From: Pseudomonas sp. Choline-02u-1
Lineage (GTDB): Bacteria; Pseudomonadota; Gammaproteobacteria; Pseudomonadales; Pseudomonadaceae
DNA: 64,000 nt
Reading direction: 5' to 3'
NCBI RefSeq assembly: GCF_002836515.1
Contig: NZ_PJBC01000003.1
Location: 1 to 64,000 of the forward strand
Below the pieces are notes generated by a model that was not told where the DNA came from, did no database searches, and worked only from the letters and a program-made list of their open reading frames with translations. Shown here one piece after another: positions 24,547-35,558 of the stretch. The position numbers were made by a program, and so were the translations under genes. The stretch's first letter is position 1, and each line of letters begins with the position of its first letter.

Positions 24547-26436
24547 TCAGATGCGGAAACTACCCACCAACTGCTTCAACCGCGAAGCCTGCTGCTCCAG
24601 ATCCGAGCACGCACGCAGCGTCGCGTGCAGGTTCTCCACGCCTTCCTGGTTGAGCGTATTGATCTCGGTAATGTCGACATTGATCGACTCGACCACCGCG
24701 GTCTGCTCTTCGGTCGCGGTCGCCACCGACTGGTTCATCCCGTCGATTTCACTGATGCGCAGGGTCACGCTGTTCAGGCGTTCGCCGGCAAGGTTGGCGA
24801 TCTCCACGCTGTCGTGGCTGTGACGCTGACTGTCGCTCATGGTGCTCACCGATTCCCGGGCCCCGACTTGCAGCTCCTCGATCATGGTCTGCACCTGCTG
24901 CGCCGATTCCTGCGTGCGGTGCGCGAGGTTGCGTACTTCGTCGGCCACCACGGCAAAACCACGACCGGCCTCACCGGCGCGGGCCGCTTCGATCGCGGCG
25001 TTAAGGGCGAGCAGGTTGGTTTGCTGGGAAATGCTGGTGATCACTTCGAGGATCTGGCCGATGTTGACGGTCTTGCTGTTCAGCGACTCGATATTGGTGC
25101 TGGACGCGCTGAGCATGCTCGACAGCTGATTCATCGCCTTGATGCTGCGCTCGACCACCTGCTGGCCATCCTCGGCCAGACCCCGGGCGTCGCTGGCCTG
25201 GTTCGACGCTTGCGCGGCGTTGCGCGCAATTTCCTGGGCGGCGGCGCCGAGCTGATTGATCGCGGCGGCAACGCTGCTGGTGCGCGAAGCTTGCTGGTCA
25301 GAGTTGTACATTGAGGAGTTCGACGCAGCGACCACGCGCAGGGCGACTTCGTTGACCTGGCCGGTGGCCGAAGACACTTCGCGGATCGAGCCGTGAATGC
25401 GCTCGACGAAACGGTTGAACGCGGTGCCAAGTATGCCGAATTCATCGTTATTGACGATGTTCAGGCGTTTGGTCAGATCGCCTTCGCCGTCGGCGATGTC
25501 TTCCATGGCGCGGGTCATCACGTGCAGCGGCTGGATCAGCAGGCGGATCAGCATTCCGAGCAGGGCGATGATGATAGCCACGGCAATAATGGTCGCGATT
25601 ACCGCGGAGGTACGGAATTCGCTGAGCATCGAGTAAGCCTGGTCTTTATCGATCGACAAACCGATGTACCAGTTCACCGACGGCAGGCCCTTGATCGGGG
25701 CGAAAGTGACGATGCGGGTTTTGCCGTCGACGCTCACTTCGCTGAAATCGCTGCTGATGCGCGGGGTGTCCTGCGGATAGGCTTCTTTCAGCGATTTCAT
25801 CACCAGGGCCTTGTCGGGGTGGACGAGGATCTTGCCATCGGCGCTGACCAGGAACACATAGCCCATGCCATCGAAATCACGGGCGGCGAGGGTGTCGACC
25901 AGTGACTGCAGGCTGAGGTCACCGCCGACCACGCCGACGCTCTGTCCGGCCTTTTTCGACGCGGTAGCGATGGAAATGATCAACTGGCCCGTGGCCGCAT
26001 CGATGTAAGGTTCGGTCAGGGTCGAAGTGCTGCTGCTTTCGGCACCTTTATACCAAGGGCGTACGCGCGGATCGAAACCGTCCGGCATCTTCACGTCCGG
26101 GCGGATGGTGAAGTGGCCAGTGGCATCGCCCAGATAGGTGGCCATGAACGTCGAGGTCAGGCTTTTCTGTTCCAGCAGGCTGGCGACCGTGTCAGGTTGC
26201 GGGTTGATGGCGATGTTCTGGGCGGCGTTCTCGATCAGCAGGATGCGCCCGCTGAGCCAGGTCTGGATGTTGCCGGCGGTGACCTCGCCCATTTCGTTGA
26301 GGTAGTTGTTCAGGTCATCGCGGATCGCATTGCGTTGCAGCCAGTCGTTGTACAACGTAAACGAGGCGAAAGCGGCAATGACGATGAGAGCGGCGGCAAG
26401 CAAAATCTTATGGCTGAAGCGCAGGTTTTTGTTCAT
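24547..26436 (-). CDS. Amino-acid chemoreceptor (dCache MCP), PctA/PctB-like
   Basis: A 629-aa methyl-accepting chemotaxis protein. TM1 is at about 10-30, a periplasmic dCache_1 domain at 35-270, TM2 near 277-298, then HAMP and the signalling coiled coil with the hairpin tip [20 protein letters not shown]. The amino-acid-binding motif of dCache sensors is present: R126, W128, Y129, Y144 and D173 (in [15 protein letters not shown] and VGGDLSL). The length equals that of P. aeruginosa PctA and PctB, which mediate chemotaxis to amino acids. No C-terminal CheR-binding pentapeptide is seen. Which amino acids it binds cannot be read from sequence. Confidence 0.9.
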   Translation of the reverse strand: MNKNLRFSHKILLAAALIVIAAFASFTLYNDWLQRNAIRDDLNNYLNEMGEVTAGNIQTWLSGRILLIENAAQNIAINPQPDTVASLLEQKSLTSTFMATYLGDATGHFTIRPDVKMPDGFDPRVRPWYKGAESSSTSTLTEPYIDAATGQLIISIATASKKAGQSVGVVGGDLSLQSLVDTLAARDFDGMGYVFLVSADGKILVHPDKALVMKSLKEAYPQDTPRISSDFSEVSVDGKTRIVTFAPIKGLPSVNWYIGLSIDKDQAYSMLSEFRTSAVIATIIAVAIIIALLGMLIRLLIQPLHVMTRAMEDIADGEGDLTKRLNIVNNDEFGILGTAFNRFVERIHGSIREVSSATGQVNEVALRVVAASNSSMYNSDQQASRTSSVAAAINQLGAAAQEIARNAAQASNQASDARGLAEDGQQVVERSIKAMNQLSSMLSASSTNIESLNSKTVNIGQILEVITSISQQTNLLALNAAIEAARAGEAGRGFAVVADEVRNLAHRTQESAQQVQTMIEELQVGARESVSTMSDSQRHSHDSVEIANLAGERLNSVTLRISEIDGMNQSVATATEEQTAVVESINVDITEINTLNQEGVENLHATLRACSDLEQQASRLKQLVGSFRI

Positions 26437-26622
26437 GGCTTGGGGTTCCGCTAAGGTCTTAATGTCCTGGGCGTGCTTTGATAGAGACGCGCACTATGGG
26501 CAAGGTTGAAAAACTGATATTTCCGGCTCTCCTTAGGGAAATGTCCGACCCGATTTTCTGATGGGTCTATCCAATTTATGTATCGGCCATGTGTCATCAA
26601 AGATTAACCATTGGGTGAGAAA

Positions 26623-28110
26623 ATGCCTGACTCTTCGCAACTCGTTATCGGCGCTGATCCGGCCGCGCAACCCATCGCTCAGGCCATGCGCCTGGCCAAC
26701 CGCCACGGGCTGATCGCCGGCGCCACCGGAACCGGTAAAACCGTGACGTTGCAGCGTCTGGCCGAAGCGTTCAGCGATGCCGGTGTGGCGGTGTTCGCCG
26801 CCGACATCAAGGGCGACCTGTGCGGCCTCGGCGCTGCCGGCAACCCGCAGGGCAAAGTGGCCGAGCGCATCGCCGGCATGCCGTGGCTGGGTCATACGCC
26901 TCAGGCTTATCCCGTCACGCTGTGGGACATCCACGGTGAATCCGGTCATCCGCTGCGCACAACCCTGAGCGAAATGGGCCCGCTGCTGATCGGCAGCCTG
27001 CTCGAGCTGACCGACAGTCAGCAATCGGCGTTGTACGCAGCATTCAAAGTGGCGGATCGCGAAGGCTTGTTGCTGCTGGATCTCAAGGATCTGAAAGCGC
27101 TGCTCAATCATCTCAAGGACAATCCGCAACTGCTGGGCGAAGACGCGGCGTTGATGACCACCGGTTCCAGCCAGGCGCTGCTGCGCCGGTTGGCGACGCT
27201 GGAACAGCAGGGCGCGGAAGCCTTGTTCGGCGAGCCGGCGCTGCAACTTGAGGACATTCTGCAACCGGGCGCCGATGGCCGTGGACGCATCCATTTGCTC
27301 GACGCCAGCCGGCTGGTGCATGAGGCGCCGAAAGTCTACGCGACGTTCCTGCTGTGGCTGCTGGCAGAGTTGTTCGAGCAGTTGCCCGAGCGCGGCGACG
27401 CTGATAAACCGCTGCTGGCGCTGTTTTTCGATGAGGCGCACTTGCTGTTCGGCGACACGCCGAAGGCATTGCAGGAACGCCTGGAGCAAGTGGTGCGTTT
27501 GATCCGATCCAAAGGTGTGGGCGTCTACTTCGTTACCCAGTCGCCAGCGGATCTGCCGGACGATGTGTTGGCGCAGTTGGGCCTGCGCATTCAACACGGT
27601 CTGCGTGCGTTTACCGCCAAAGAGCAGAAATCCCTGCGCGCGGTGGCGGATGGCTTTCGGCCGAATCCGGCGTTCGACAGCTTGTCGGTGTTGACCGAAC
27701 TGGGCATCGGCGAGGCGCTGGTGGGCACGCTGACCGAGAAGGGCACGCCGGAAATGGTCCAGCGCGTGCTGGTGGCGCCGCCGCAATCGCGGATCGGCCC
27801 GTTGACCGAGACCGAGCGCACCCTGCTGATCGCCGGCTCGCCGTTCAAGGGCCGTTACGACAAGCCGATCGATCGTGAATCGGCCTATGAAATTCTGATG
27901 GGACGCAAAGGGCTCGCGCCTGAGGCCGAAACCCCGACGGGCAAACCGCAGGCCGAAGAGCCGAGCCTCGCTGACCGCGCCGGGGAGTTCCTCGGCACGG
28001 CGGCAGGGCAGGCGTTGAAATCGGCGATGCGCCAGGCGGCCAATAACCTTGGCAAGCAATTGGTGCGCGGGTTGATGGGCTCTTTATTAGGCGGCAGCAA
28101 GCGCCGCTGA
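26623..28110 (+). CDS. HerA-like ATPase, DUF853 family
   Basis: A 495-aa P-loop ATPase of the HerA/FtsK superfamily (YjgR-like). Walker A is GATGTGKT, Walker B is LLALFFDEAHLLF, and the downstream YFVTQSPADLPDDVLAQLG and RIQHGLRAFT segments are typical of DUF853. The C-terminal tail is Ala/Gly-rich and amphipathic (ALKSAMRQAANNLGKQLVRG). The ATG at 26623 is chosen, with GGTGAG upstream; a TTG four codons earlier is possible. There is no NurA nuclease, Sir2 or other usual HerA partner next to it, so a defence role is not supported. Its function is unknown. Confidence 0.88.
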   Translation: MPDSSQLVIGADPAAQPIAQAMRLANRHGLIAGATGTGKTVTLQRLAEAFSDAGVAVFAADIKGDLCGLGAAGNPQGKVAERIAGMPWLGHTPQAYPVTLWDIHGESGHPLRTTLSEMGPLLIGSLLELTDSQQSALYAAFKVADREGLLLLDLKDLKALLNHLKDNPQLLGEDAALMTTGSSQALLRRLATLEQQGAEALFGEPALQLEDILQPGADGRGRIHLLDASRLVHEAPKVYATFLLWLLAELFEQLPERGDADKPLLALFFDEAHLLFGDTPKALQERLEQVVRLIRSKGVGVYFVTQSPADLPDDVLAQLGLRIQHGLRAFTAKEQKSLRAVADGFRPNPAFDSLSVLTELGIGEALVGTLTEKGTPEMVQRVLVAPPQSRIGPLTETERTLLIAGSPFKGRYDKPIDRESAYEILMGRKGLAPEAETPTGKPQAEEPSLADRAGEFLGTAAGQALKSAMRQAANNLGKQLVRGLMGSLLGGSKRR

Positions 28111-28114
28111 AAGC

Positions 28115-28190
28115 AAAGATCGCAGCCTTCGGCAGCTCCTACAGTTGAAATGCATTCATTCTGTAGGAGCTGCCGAAGGCTGCGATCTTT
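28115..28190. repeat. REP palindrome, TGTAGGAGCTGCC type
   Basis: Perfect 29-bp inverted arms (28115-28143 and 28162-28190) between convergent HerA-like and dciA genes, the second copy of this type in the window. Both ends run into TTTT or AAAA, so it may also terminate transcription from both sides. Confidence 0.95.
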
Positions 28191-28200
28191 TGATTTTGCT

Positions 28201-28656
28201 TCAGGCTTTACCCTTGGCGTGCGCCGCCAACCGCTCCAGCGCCGCGCGAAGTCCCGGATCGTTGATCCCGTCGGCCGTCGACTGAATCGTCTCCGCCGCA
28301 CTGCTCGACAAATCCATCGTGTGTCCTGCCGCCCGAGCCTGAATGATTGGCGGGCGCACGCTGAATTTGATCCGCGTCAGGTTGGCGAACTCACCGAACA
28401 ACTGCAGCTGCCGTTGCAGGCGCTTTTGCTGGTAGCGCAAGCGCGTCGCCCAATGGCCGTCAGTGACCACCAGCGACAGTTCGCCTTCGCGCCACTTGGC
28501 CACACGGCAATGCTCGCGGGCGGCCGGCTGCAGCTGACTTTCGAGCAGGCGCTGCAAATGCTCCAGACGCTGGGCATGGCCGAGGATGGCTTTCAGCGGT
28601 TTGGCTTCGCGTAGCAGAACGGCGGGGGCTCTGGCCGAGAGAGGGCGCAATGCCAT
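28201..28656 (-). CDS. dciA: DUF721 protein DciA, replicative helicase loader
   Basis: A 151-aa basic protein. The N-terminal half is the DUF721 domain (AKPLKAILGHAQRLEHLQRL; LSLVVTDGHWATRLRYQQ), a KH-like fold. The C-terminal part is a less ordered tail. In bacteria without DnaC or DnaI, including Pseudomonas, DciA interacts with DnaB and promotes its loading. The ATG at 28656 gives the family N-terminus. It diverges from secA, as I recall it does in P. aeruginosa; the usual lpxC neighbour on the other side is replaced here by the HerA-like gene. Confidence 0.88.
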   Translation of the reverse strand: MALRPLSARAPAVLLREAKPLKAILGHAQRLEHLQRLLESQLQPAAREHCRVAKWREGELSLVVTDGHWATRLRYQQKRLQRQLQLFGEFANLTRIKFSVRPPIIQARAAGHTMDLSSSAAETIQSTADGINDPGLRAALERLAAHAKGKA

Positions 28657-28964
28657 GATCGAACACCTGAGGTAACAGAGGCGCCATGTTAGCAGAAAGC
28701 AGTGGAACCTCTGGCCCATTGCTTTTGTCCCTGCTCTGCTCATTAAATCAACGCCTGACTTCTTTCCCCCAACGGCTTGAAGTTGAGCAAAACGCCCCTA
28801 TTTTAAGTGAGCCCCGTCAAAGCGCAGTGCCAGCATCGTGGAATATCGCCACTTTCCTCACCACCGTTTCCGGGTAGAATGCTCGTTCGCATGCGGCCAT
28901 GAGGGCTGCACGGGCGACTCACGGGGCCGCCCTCCATCCCTTTAGTGTGGAAGATCCTGCCGAT
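28657..28964. other. dciA-secA divergent intergenic region
   Basis: This 308-base gap holds no gene I can support. It contains a TAGAAT hexamer at 28875-28880, a fair -10 box for secA though no clear -35 is seen. Complementary GCGGCC (28893-28898) and GGCCGC (28925-28930) could form a leader hairpin ending 35 bases before the secA start. A 63-codon open frame (28686-28877) is present but weakly supported. Confidence 0.5.
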
Positions 28965-31706
<2,742 letters not shown>

Positions 31707-31732
31707 ACCCCGTTTCAATCGCTGAACACCCG

Positions 31733-31765
31733 CGCCGCGACCGGCTCCTGCCGTCGCGGCGTTTT
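31733..31765 (+). terminator. Intrinsic terminator of secA
   Basis: CGCCGCGAC and GTCGCGGCG form a GC-rich stem with inner CGG/CCG pairing, followed by TTTT, 27 bases after the secA stop. Confidence 0.85.
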
Positions 31766-31827
31766 GCCATTTATTTCACCGTCCTTTTCCGTGGCGGTGC
31801 TGACATCATTGAGTAAGGAGCGCATTC

Positions 31828-33045
31828 ATGGCTGTTGGTCTTGGTCCTTTGCCAACGTTGCACCCGGTTGCCGGTTTTGAACTCGGTATCGCCTCGGCCG
31901 GCATCAAGCGCCCGGGGCGCAAGGATGTGGTAGTGATGCGCTGCGCTGAAGGTTCGACCGTGGCTGGGGTGTTCACCCTGAACGCTTTTTGCGCCGCGCC
32001 GGTGATCCTGGCGAAAAAGCGCGTGCACAACGCCGTGCGGTACCTGCTGACCAACACCGGCAATGCCAACGCCGGCACCGGCGAGCCTGGCTTGGCCGCT
32101 GCCGAGCGCACCACCGCTAAGTTGGCCGAGCTGACCGGCGTCGATGCCAGCCAGATTCTGCCGTACTCCACCGGTGTGATCGGCGAGCCGCTGCCGGTCG
32201 AGAAAATCGAAGGCGCACTGCAAGCCGCGCTGGACGACCTTTCAGAGAACAACTGGGAAGCCGCTGCCACCGGCATCATGACCACCGACACCCTGCCCAA
32301 GGGCGCCAGCCGCCAGTTCGAGCATGACGGCGTGACCATCACCGTCACCGGCATCAGCAAAGGCGCCGGCATGATTCGCCCGAACATGGCGACCATGCTC
32401 GGTTACATTGCCACCGACGCCAAAGTCTCCCGCGACGTTTTGCACAACCTGATGCTCGACGGCGCGAACAAGTCGTTCAACCGTATCACCATCGATGGCG
32501 ATACTTCGACCAATGACTGCTGCATGTTGATCGCCACCGGTCAAGCCGCGCTGCCGGAAATCACCCGCGCTGAAGGCGAGCTGTTCGCCAAGCTGAAACA
32601 AGCGGTGTTCGACGTGTGCATGGACGTGGCGCAGGCCATCGTGCGTGACGGTGAAGGTGCAACCAAGTTTGTCACTGTTGAAGTGAATGGCGGCGGCAAC
32701 CACCAGGAATGCCTGGATGTCGGTTACACCGTGGCCCACTCGCCGCTGATCAAGACTGCGCTGTTCGCCTCCGATCCGAACTGGGGCCGCATCCTCGCCG
32801 CCGTGGGCCGTGCCGGTGTGCCGGACCTGGACGTGAGCAAGATCGACGTGTTCCTCGGCGACGTGTGCATCGCCAGCCGTGGCGCCCGCGCCGCGTCCTA
32901 CACTGAAGCTCAGGGCTCGGCGGTAATGCAGCAGGAAGAAATCACCATCCGCATTGAACTGGGCCGCGGCGATTGCAGCGAAACCATCTGGACCACCGAC
33001 CTGTCGCATGAATACGTGAAGATCAACGCTGAATACCGGACTTGA
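31828..33045 (+). CDS. argJ: Glutamate N-acetyltransferase / amino-acid acetyltransferase
   Basis: A 405-aa bifunctional ArgJ that recycles the acetyl group from N-acetylornithine to glutamate in arginine synthesis. Family blocks are the N-terminal GIKRPGRKDVVVM, LTNTGNANAGTG and the self-cleavage site around NMATMLGYIATDA, where the Thr becomes the N-terminal nucleophile of the beta chain. Further conserved runs are RITIDGDTSTNDC and DPNWGRILAAVGRAG. A GTAAGGAG site precedes the ATG. It stands between secA and the GST gene, as I recall for P. aeruginosa. Confidence 0.96.
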   Translation: MAVGLGPLPTLHPVAGFELGIASAGIKRPGRKDVVVMRCAEGSTVAGVFTLNAFCAAPVILAKKRVHNAVRYLLTNTGNANAGTGEPGLAAAERTTAKLAELTGVDASQILPYSTGVIGEPLPVEKIEGALQAALDDLSENNWEAAATGIMTTDTLPKGASRQFEHDGVTITVTGISKGAGMIRPNMATMLGYIATDAKVSRDVLHNLMLDGANKSFNRITIDGDTSTNDCCMLIATGQAALPEITRAEGELFAKLKQAVFDVCMDVAQAIVRDGEGATKFVTVEVNGGGNHQECLDVGYTVAHSPLIKTALFASDPNWGRILAAVGRAGVPDLDVSKIDVFLGDVCIASRGARAASYTEAQGSAVMQQEEITIRIELGRGDCSETIWTTDLSHEYVKINAEYRT

Positions 33046-33052
33046 CCTGAAA

Positions 33053-33170
33053 GGTGGGAGCGGGCTGCTGGCCTCTTCGCGAGCAAGCTCGCTCCCACAG
33101 TGGTTACGGCCGTTCACAAATGTTGTGTTCACCTCAAAACCTGTGGGAGCGAGCTTGCTCGCGAAAGCGG
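33053..33170. repeat. REP cluster, three GTGGGAGCG half-units
   Basis: A facing pair at 33053-33099 (the first arm reads GGGCTGCTGGCC, lacking part of the usual core) plus a third copy at 33141-33170. The cluster fills most of the argJ-GST gap. Confidence 0.85.
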
Positions 33171-33223
33171 AGGTTCCGACACAATAAATCTTGAAGTTTC
33201 CTCTGACGAAAAGGCGCCACACC

Positions 33224-33856
33224 ATGTCCCTGCACCTGATCATCGGCGACAAGCTGCTTTCCTCCTGGTCCCTGCGCGCAGCTCTGGCGCTGGAGATGAC
33301 CGGCGCCCCCTACAGCGAAGAGCTGATCAAACTCGGCAAGCCCGACACCCGCGAGCGCCTGCTCAAGCATTCGCCGACCGGCAAGGTGCCGCTGTTGCAG
33401 ACCACGCGCGGCACCATCGCCGATTCGCTGGCGATCGCGGAATACCTCGCCGAACAGTTCCCGTCCGAGCAACTCTGGCCGAGCGATACCTTCGCCCGGG
33501 CCCAGGCCCGCTCCGCCTGCGCGCAGATGCACAGCGGCTTCTTCGCCATGCGCAACCACATGCCGTTCAACCTCAGTCAAGACGCGCCGCTGAACCCGGT
33601 GCCGCCGGAAGTGAAGGTCGATATCGAACGCATGCTCGCGCTCTGGGCTGAATGCCGCGCGGCGGCCACGGAGGAAGGGCCGTACCTGTTCGGTCGCGTC
33701 AGCCTCGCTGATGCTTATTTCGCGCCGATCGCCGTGCGCCTGCGCACCTATCAGGTGAAGTTGCCGGCAGTCGACGAAGCTTATGTCGAAACCGTCTACC
33801 AGTGGCCCGCCTTCAAGGCATGGCAAAAGGCTGGATTGGAGGAATTGCACCCGTGA
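33224..33856 (+). CDS. Glutathione S-transferase family protein
   Basis: A 210-aa cytosolic GST. The N-terminal thioredoxin-like domain has the catalytic serine region KLLSSWSLRAALALE and the glutathione-binding PTGKVPLLQ and DSLAIAEYLAEQF. The C-terminal all-helical domain follows (FGRVSLADAYFAPIA carries the conserved N-cap aspartate). Similar proteins include maleylacetoacetate isomerases and stringent-starvation-like GSTs, but the substrate cannot be told. The ATG at 33224 matches the family N-terminus. Its TGA overlaps the GTG of the Nudix gene, so the two are coupled. Confidence 0.88.
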   Translation: MSLHLIIGDKLLSSWSLRAALALEMTGAPYSEELIKLGKPDTRERLLKHSPTGKVPLLQTTRGTIADSLAIAEYLAEQFPSEQLWPSDTFARAQARSACAQMHSGFFAMRNHMPFNLSQDAPLNPVPPEVKVDIERMLALWAECRAAATEEGPYLFGRVSLADAYFAPIAVRLRTYQVKLPAVDEAYVETVYQWPAFKAWQKAGLEELHP

Positions 33857-34794
33857 AACGCGTCCACGTCGCCGCTGCCGTCATTCGTGACGGCGCCGGC
33901 AAGATCCTGATCGCCCGCCGCGCCGACACTCAGCATCAGGGTGGCTTGTGGGAATTTCCCGGTGGCAAGGTCGAGGCGGACGAGTCAGTCGAATCGGCAC
34001 TGGCTCGCGAGCTGCACGAAGAGCTGGGCATCGTCGTTGACGCTGCCCGGCCGTTGATCAAGGTTCGCCACGATTACCCGGACAAACAGGTCTTGCTGGA
34101 TGTCTGGGAAGTGTCGGCGTTCAGCGGTGAACCCCATGGCGCTGAAGGTCAGCCATTGGCTTGGGTCACTGCCAGGGAACTGATCGACTACGAGTTCCCG
34201 GCGGCCAACCAGCCGATCGTCGCGGCGGCGCGCTTGCCTGCCGAATATCTGATCACGCCGGAAGATCTGGAAGGACCGGCCTTGTTGCGCGGCATTCAGA
34301 AGGCGATTGCCGGCGGTGCCAAACTGATCCAGCTGCGCGCCCCCAACGGCTACGACCCGAAATACCGCGACCTGGCGGTCGACGCGGTGGGCCTGTGCGC
34401 GGGCAAGGCGCAGTTGATGATCAAAGGGCCGTTCGAATGGCTCGGTGATTTCCCGTCTGCTGGCTGGCACATCACCGCTGCGCAACTGCGTAAATACGCT
34501 GCAGCGGGGCGTCCGTTGCCGGCCGAGCGCTGGCTCGCGGCGTCGTGCCATAACGCCGAAGAGCTGACGCTGGCCGAGCAGATGGGCGTCGACTTCGTCA
34601 CCCTCTCGCCAGTGCAGCCGACGCTGACGCACCCGGACGCACAGCCGTTGGGTTGGGAGCAGGCTGCGGCATTGATTGAGGGTTTCAGCAAACCGGTGTT
34701 TCTGCTCGGTGGAGTCGGGCCGGCGGAGCGCGAAAAAGCCTGGGGTGTCGGGGCGCAGGGCGTGGCGGGGATTCGGGCGTTCTGGCCTGATTGA
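33853..34794 (+). CDS. mutT: Nudix hydrolase fused to a ThiE/TenI-like domain
   Basis: A 313-aa fusion. Residues 1-130 are a MutT-type Nudix domain with the full Nudix box (GGKVEADESVESALAREL then HEELGI), expected to hydrolyse 8-oxo-dGTP. Residues 140-313 form a thiamine-phosphate-synthase-like barrel. Several ThiE active-site motifs are altered: HxGQxD reads HITAAQ and the GPVxxTxTK block reads SPVQPTLTHPD, so TMP synthase activity is doubtful and a TenI-like role is possible. The start is GTG, overlapping the GST stop (GTGA). The fusion is known in gammaproteobacteria. Confidence 0.9.
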   Translation: MKRVHVAAAVIRDGAGKILIARRADTQHQGGLWEFPGGKVEADESVESALARELHEELGIVVDAARPLIKVRHDYPDKQVLLDVWEVSAFSGEPHGAEGQPLAWVTARELIDYEFPAANQPIVAAARLPAEYLITPEDLEGPALLRGIQKAIAGGAKLIQLRAPNGYDPKYRDLAVDAVGLCAGKAQLMIKGPFEWLGDFPSAGWHITAAQLRKYAAAGRPLPAERWLAASCHNAEELTLAEQMGVDFVTLSPVQPTLTHPDAQPLGWEQAAALIEGFSKPVFLLGGVGPAEREKAWGVGAQGVAGIRAFWPD

Positions 34795-34808
34795 GTGTCA
34801 AGGCTGCT

Positions 34809-34959
34809 GGCCCCTTCGCGAGCAAGCCCGCTCCCACATTCGACTGCATTCCAATGAAGGAAAACGGACAACTGTGGGAGCGGGCTTGCTCCCCCATTCG
34901 ACTGCATTCCAACTGAAGAAACACGGTCAACTGTGGGAGCGGGCTTGCTCGCGAAGGCG
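34809..34959. repeat. REP cluster with a 58-base tandem duplication
   Basis: Outer arms at 34809-34838 and 34931-34959 form the usual GTGGGAGCGGGC palindrome. Between them a 58-base unit is repeated in tandem (34838-34895 and 34896-34953), each starting ATTCGACTGCATTCCAA and containing a REP half. The first copy has lost the GCGAA end of the half-unit. It separates convergent Nudix and cobalamin adenosyltransferase genes. Confidence 0.88.
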
Positions 34960-34979
34960 TCCTTCACATCACTGCAAAT

Positions 34980-35555
34980 TTAAGGTTTTGCAGCCGGCTG
35001 CCACAAAATCTCCGCCACCCCCTGGCGCCGCGCAATCAACCGCGCCGCGACAAACAGCAAATCCGACAACCTGTTGATATACGCCAGGCCAACCCCGGCC
35101 AACGGCTCCGACGCATTCAAATGCTGGCAGCGTCGCTCGGCACTGCGTGCCAGACTGCGGCAGACATGCGCCTGTGCGATCAGCATCGAGCCACCCGGCA
35201 AGATGAAATTCTCCAACGGCCCCAGCTCTTCATTCCAGACATCGATTGCCGCTTCGAGGCGCTGGATTTCGGCCTCGTTCAATGCCTGATATGCCGGCAT
35301 TGCCAGTTCACCGCCAAGGTCGAACAAGCGATGCTGACACGGCGCCAACACCTCAATGATTTCATTCAGCCCTGGGTGCATTCCACGCTCGGCGAGCAAT
35401 CCGGCCAGCAGCACGCCGACCTGACTGTTCAGCGTATCGACCTCGCCGATCGCCTCGATGCGCGGGTGATCCTTCGGTACGCGGCGGCCGTCACCGAGGC
35501 CGGTTTCGCCTTTGTCGCCGGTGCGGGTGTAGATCTTCGACAAGCGAAAGCCCAT
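34980..35555 (-). CDS. Cob(I)alamin adenosyltransferase, PduO type
   Basis: A 191-aa enzyme that transfers adenosyl from ATP to cob(I)alamin, making coenzyme B12. The ATP-binding N-terminus KIYTRTGDKGETGLGDGRR, the central RSLARSAERRCQHL helix and the YINRLSDLLFVAARL block are the family signatures. It begins three bases after the stop of the sensor kinase gene, with GAGG embedded in that stop region, so the two are coupled. No cobalamin biosynthesis gene or riboswitch is nearby. Confidence 0.93.
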   Translation of the reverse strand: MGFRLSKIYTRTGDKGETGLGDGRRVPKDHPRIEAIGEVDTLNSQVGVLLAGLLAERGMHPGLNEIIEVLAPCQHRLFDLGGELAMPAYQALNEAEIQRLEAAIDVWNEELGPLENFILPGGSMLIAQAHVCRSLARSAERRCQHLNASEPLAGVGLAYINRLSDLLFVAARLIARRQGVAEILWQPAAKP

Positions 35556-35558
35556 GGG

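Noticed and set aside
26623..28110. Phage-defence system based on the HerA-like ATPase
   Set aside because: No nuclease, Sir2, reverse transcriptase or toxin gene is near; the neighbours are core genes.
34809..34959. CRISPR-like spacing of similar repeats
   Set aside because: Only three half-units, palindromic REP type, with a tandem duplication explaining the spacing. No cas gene is present.
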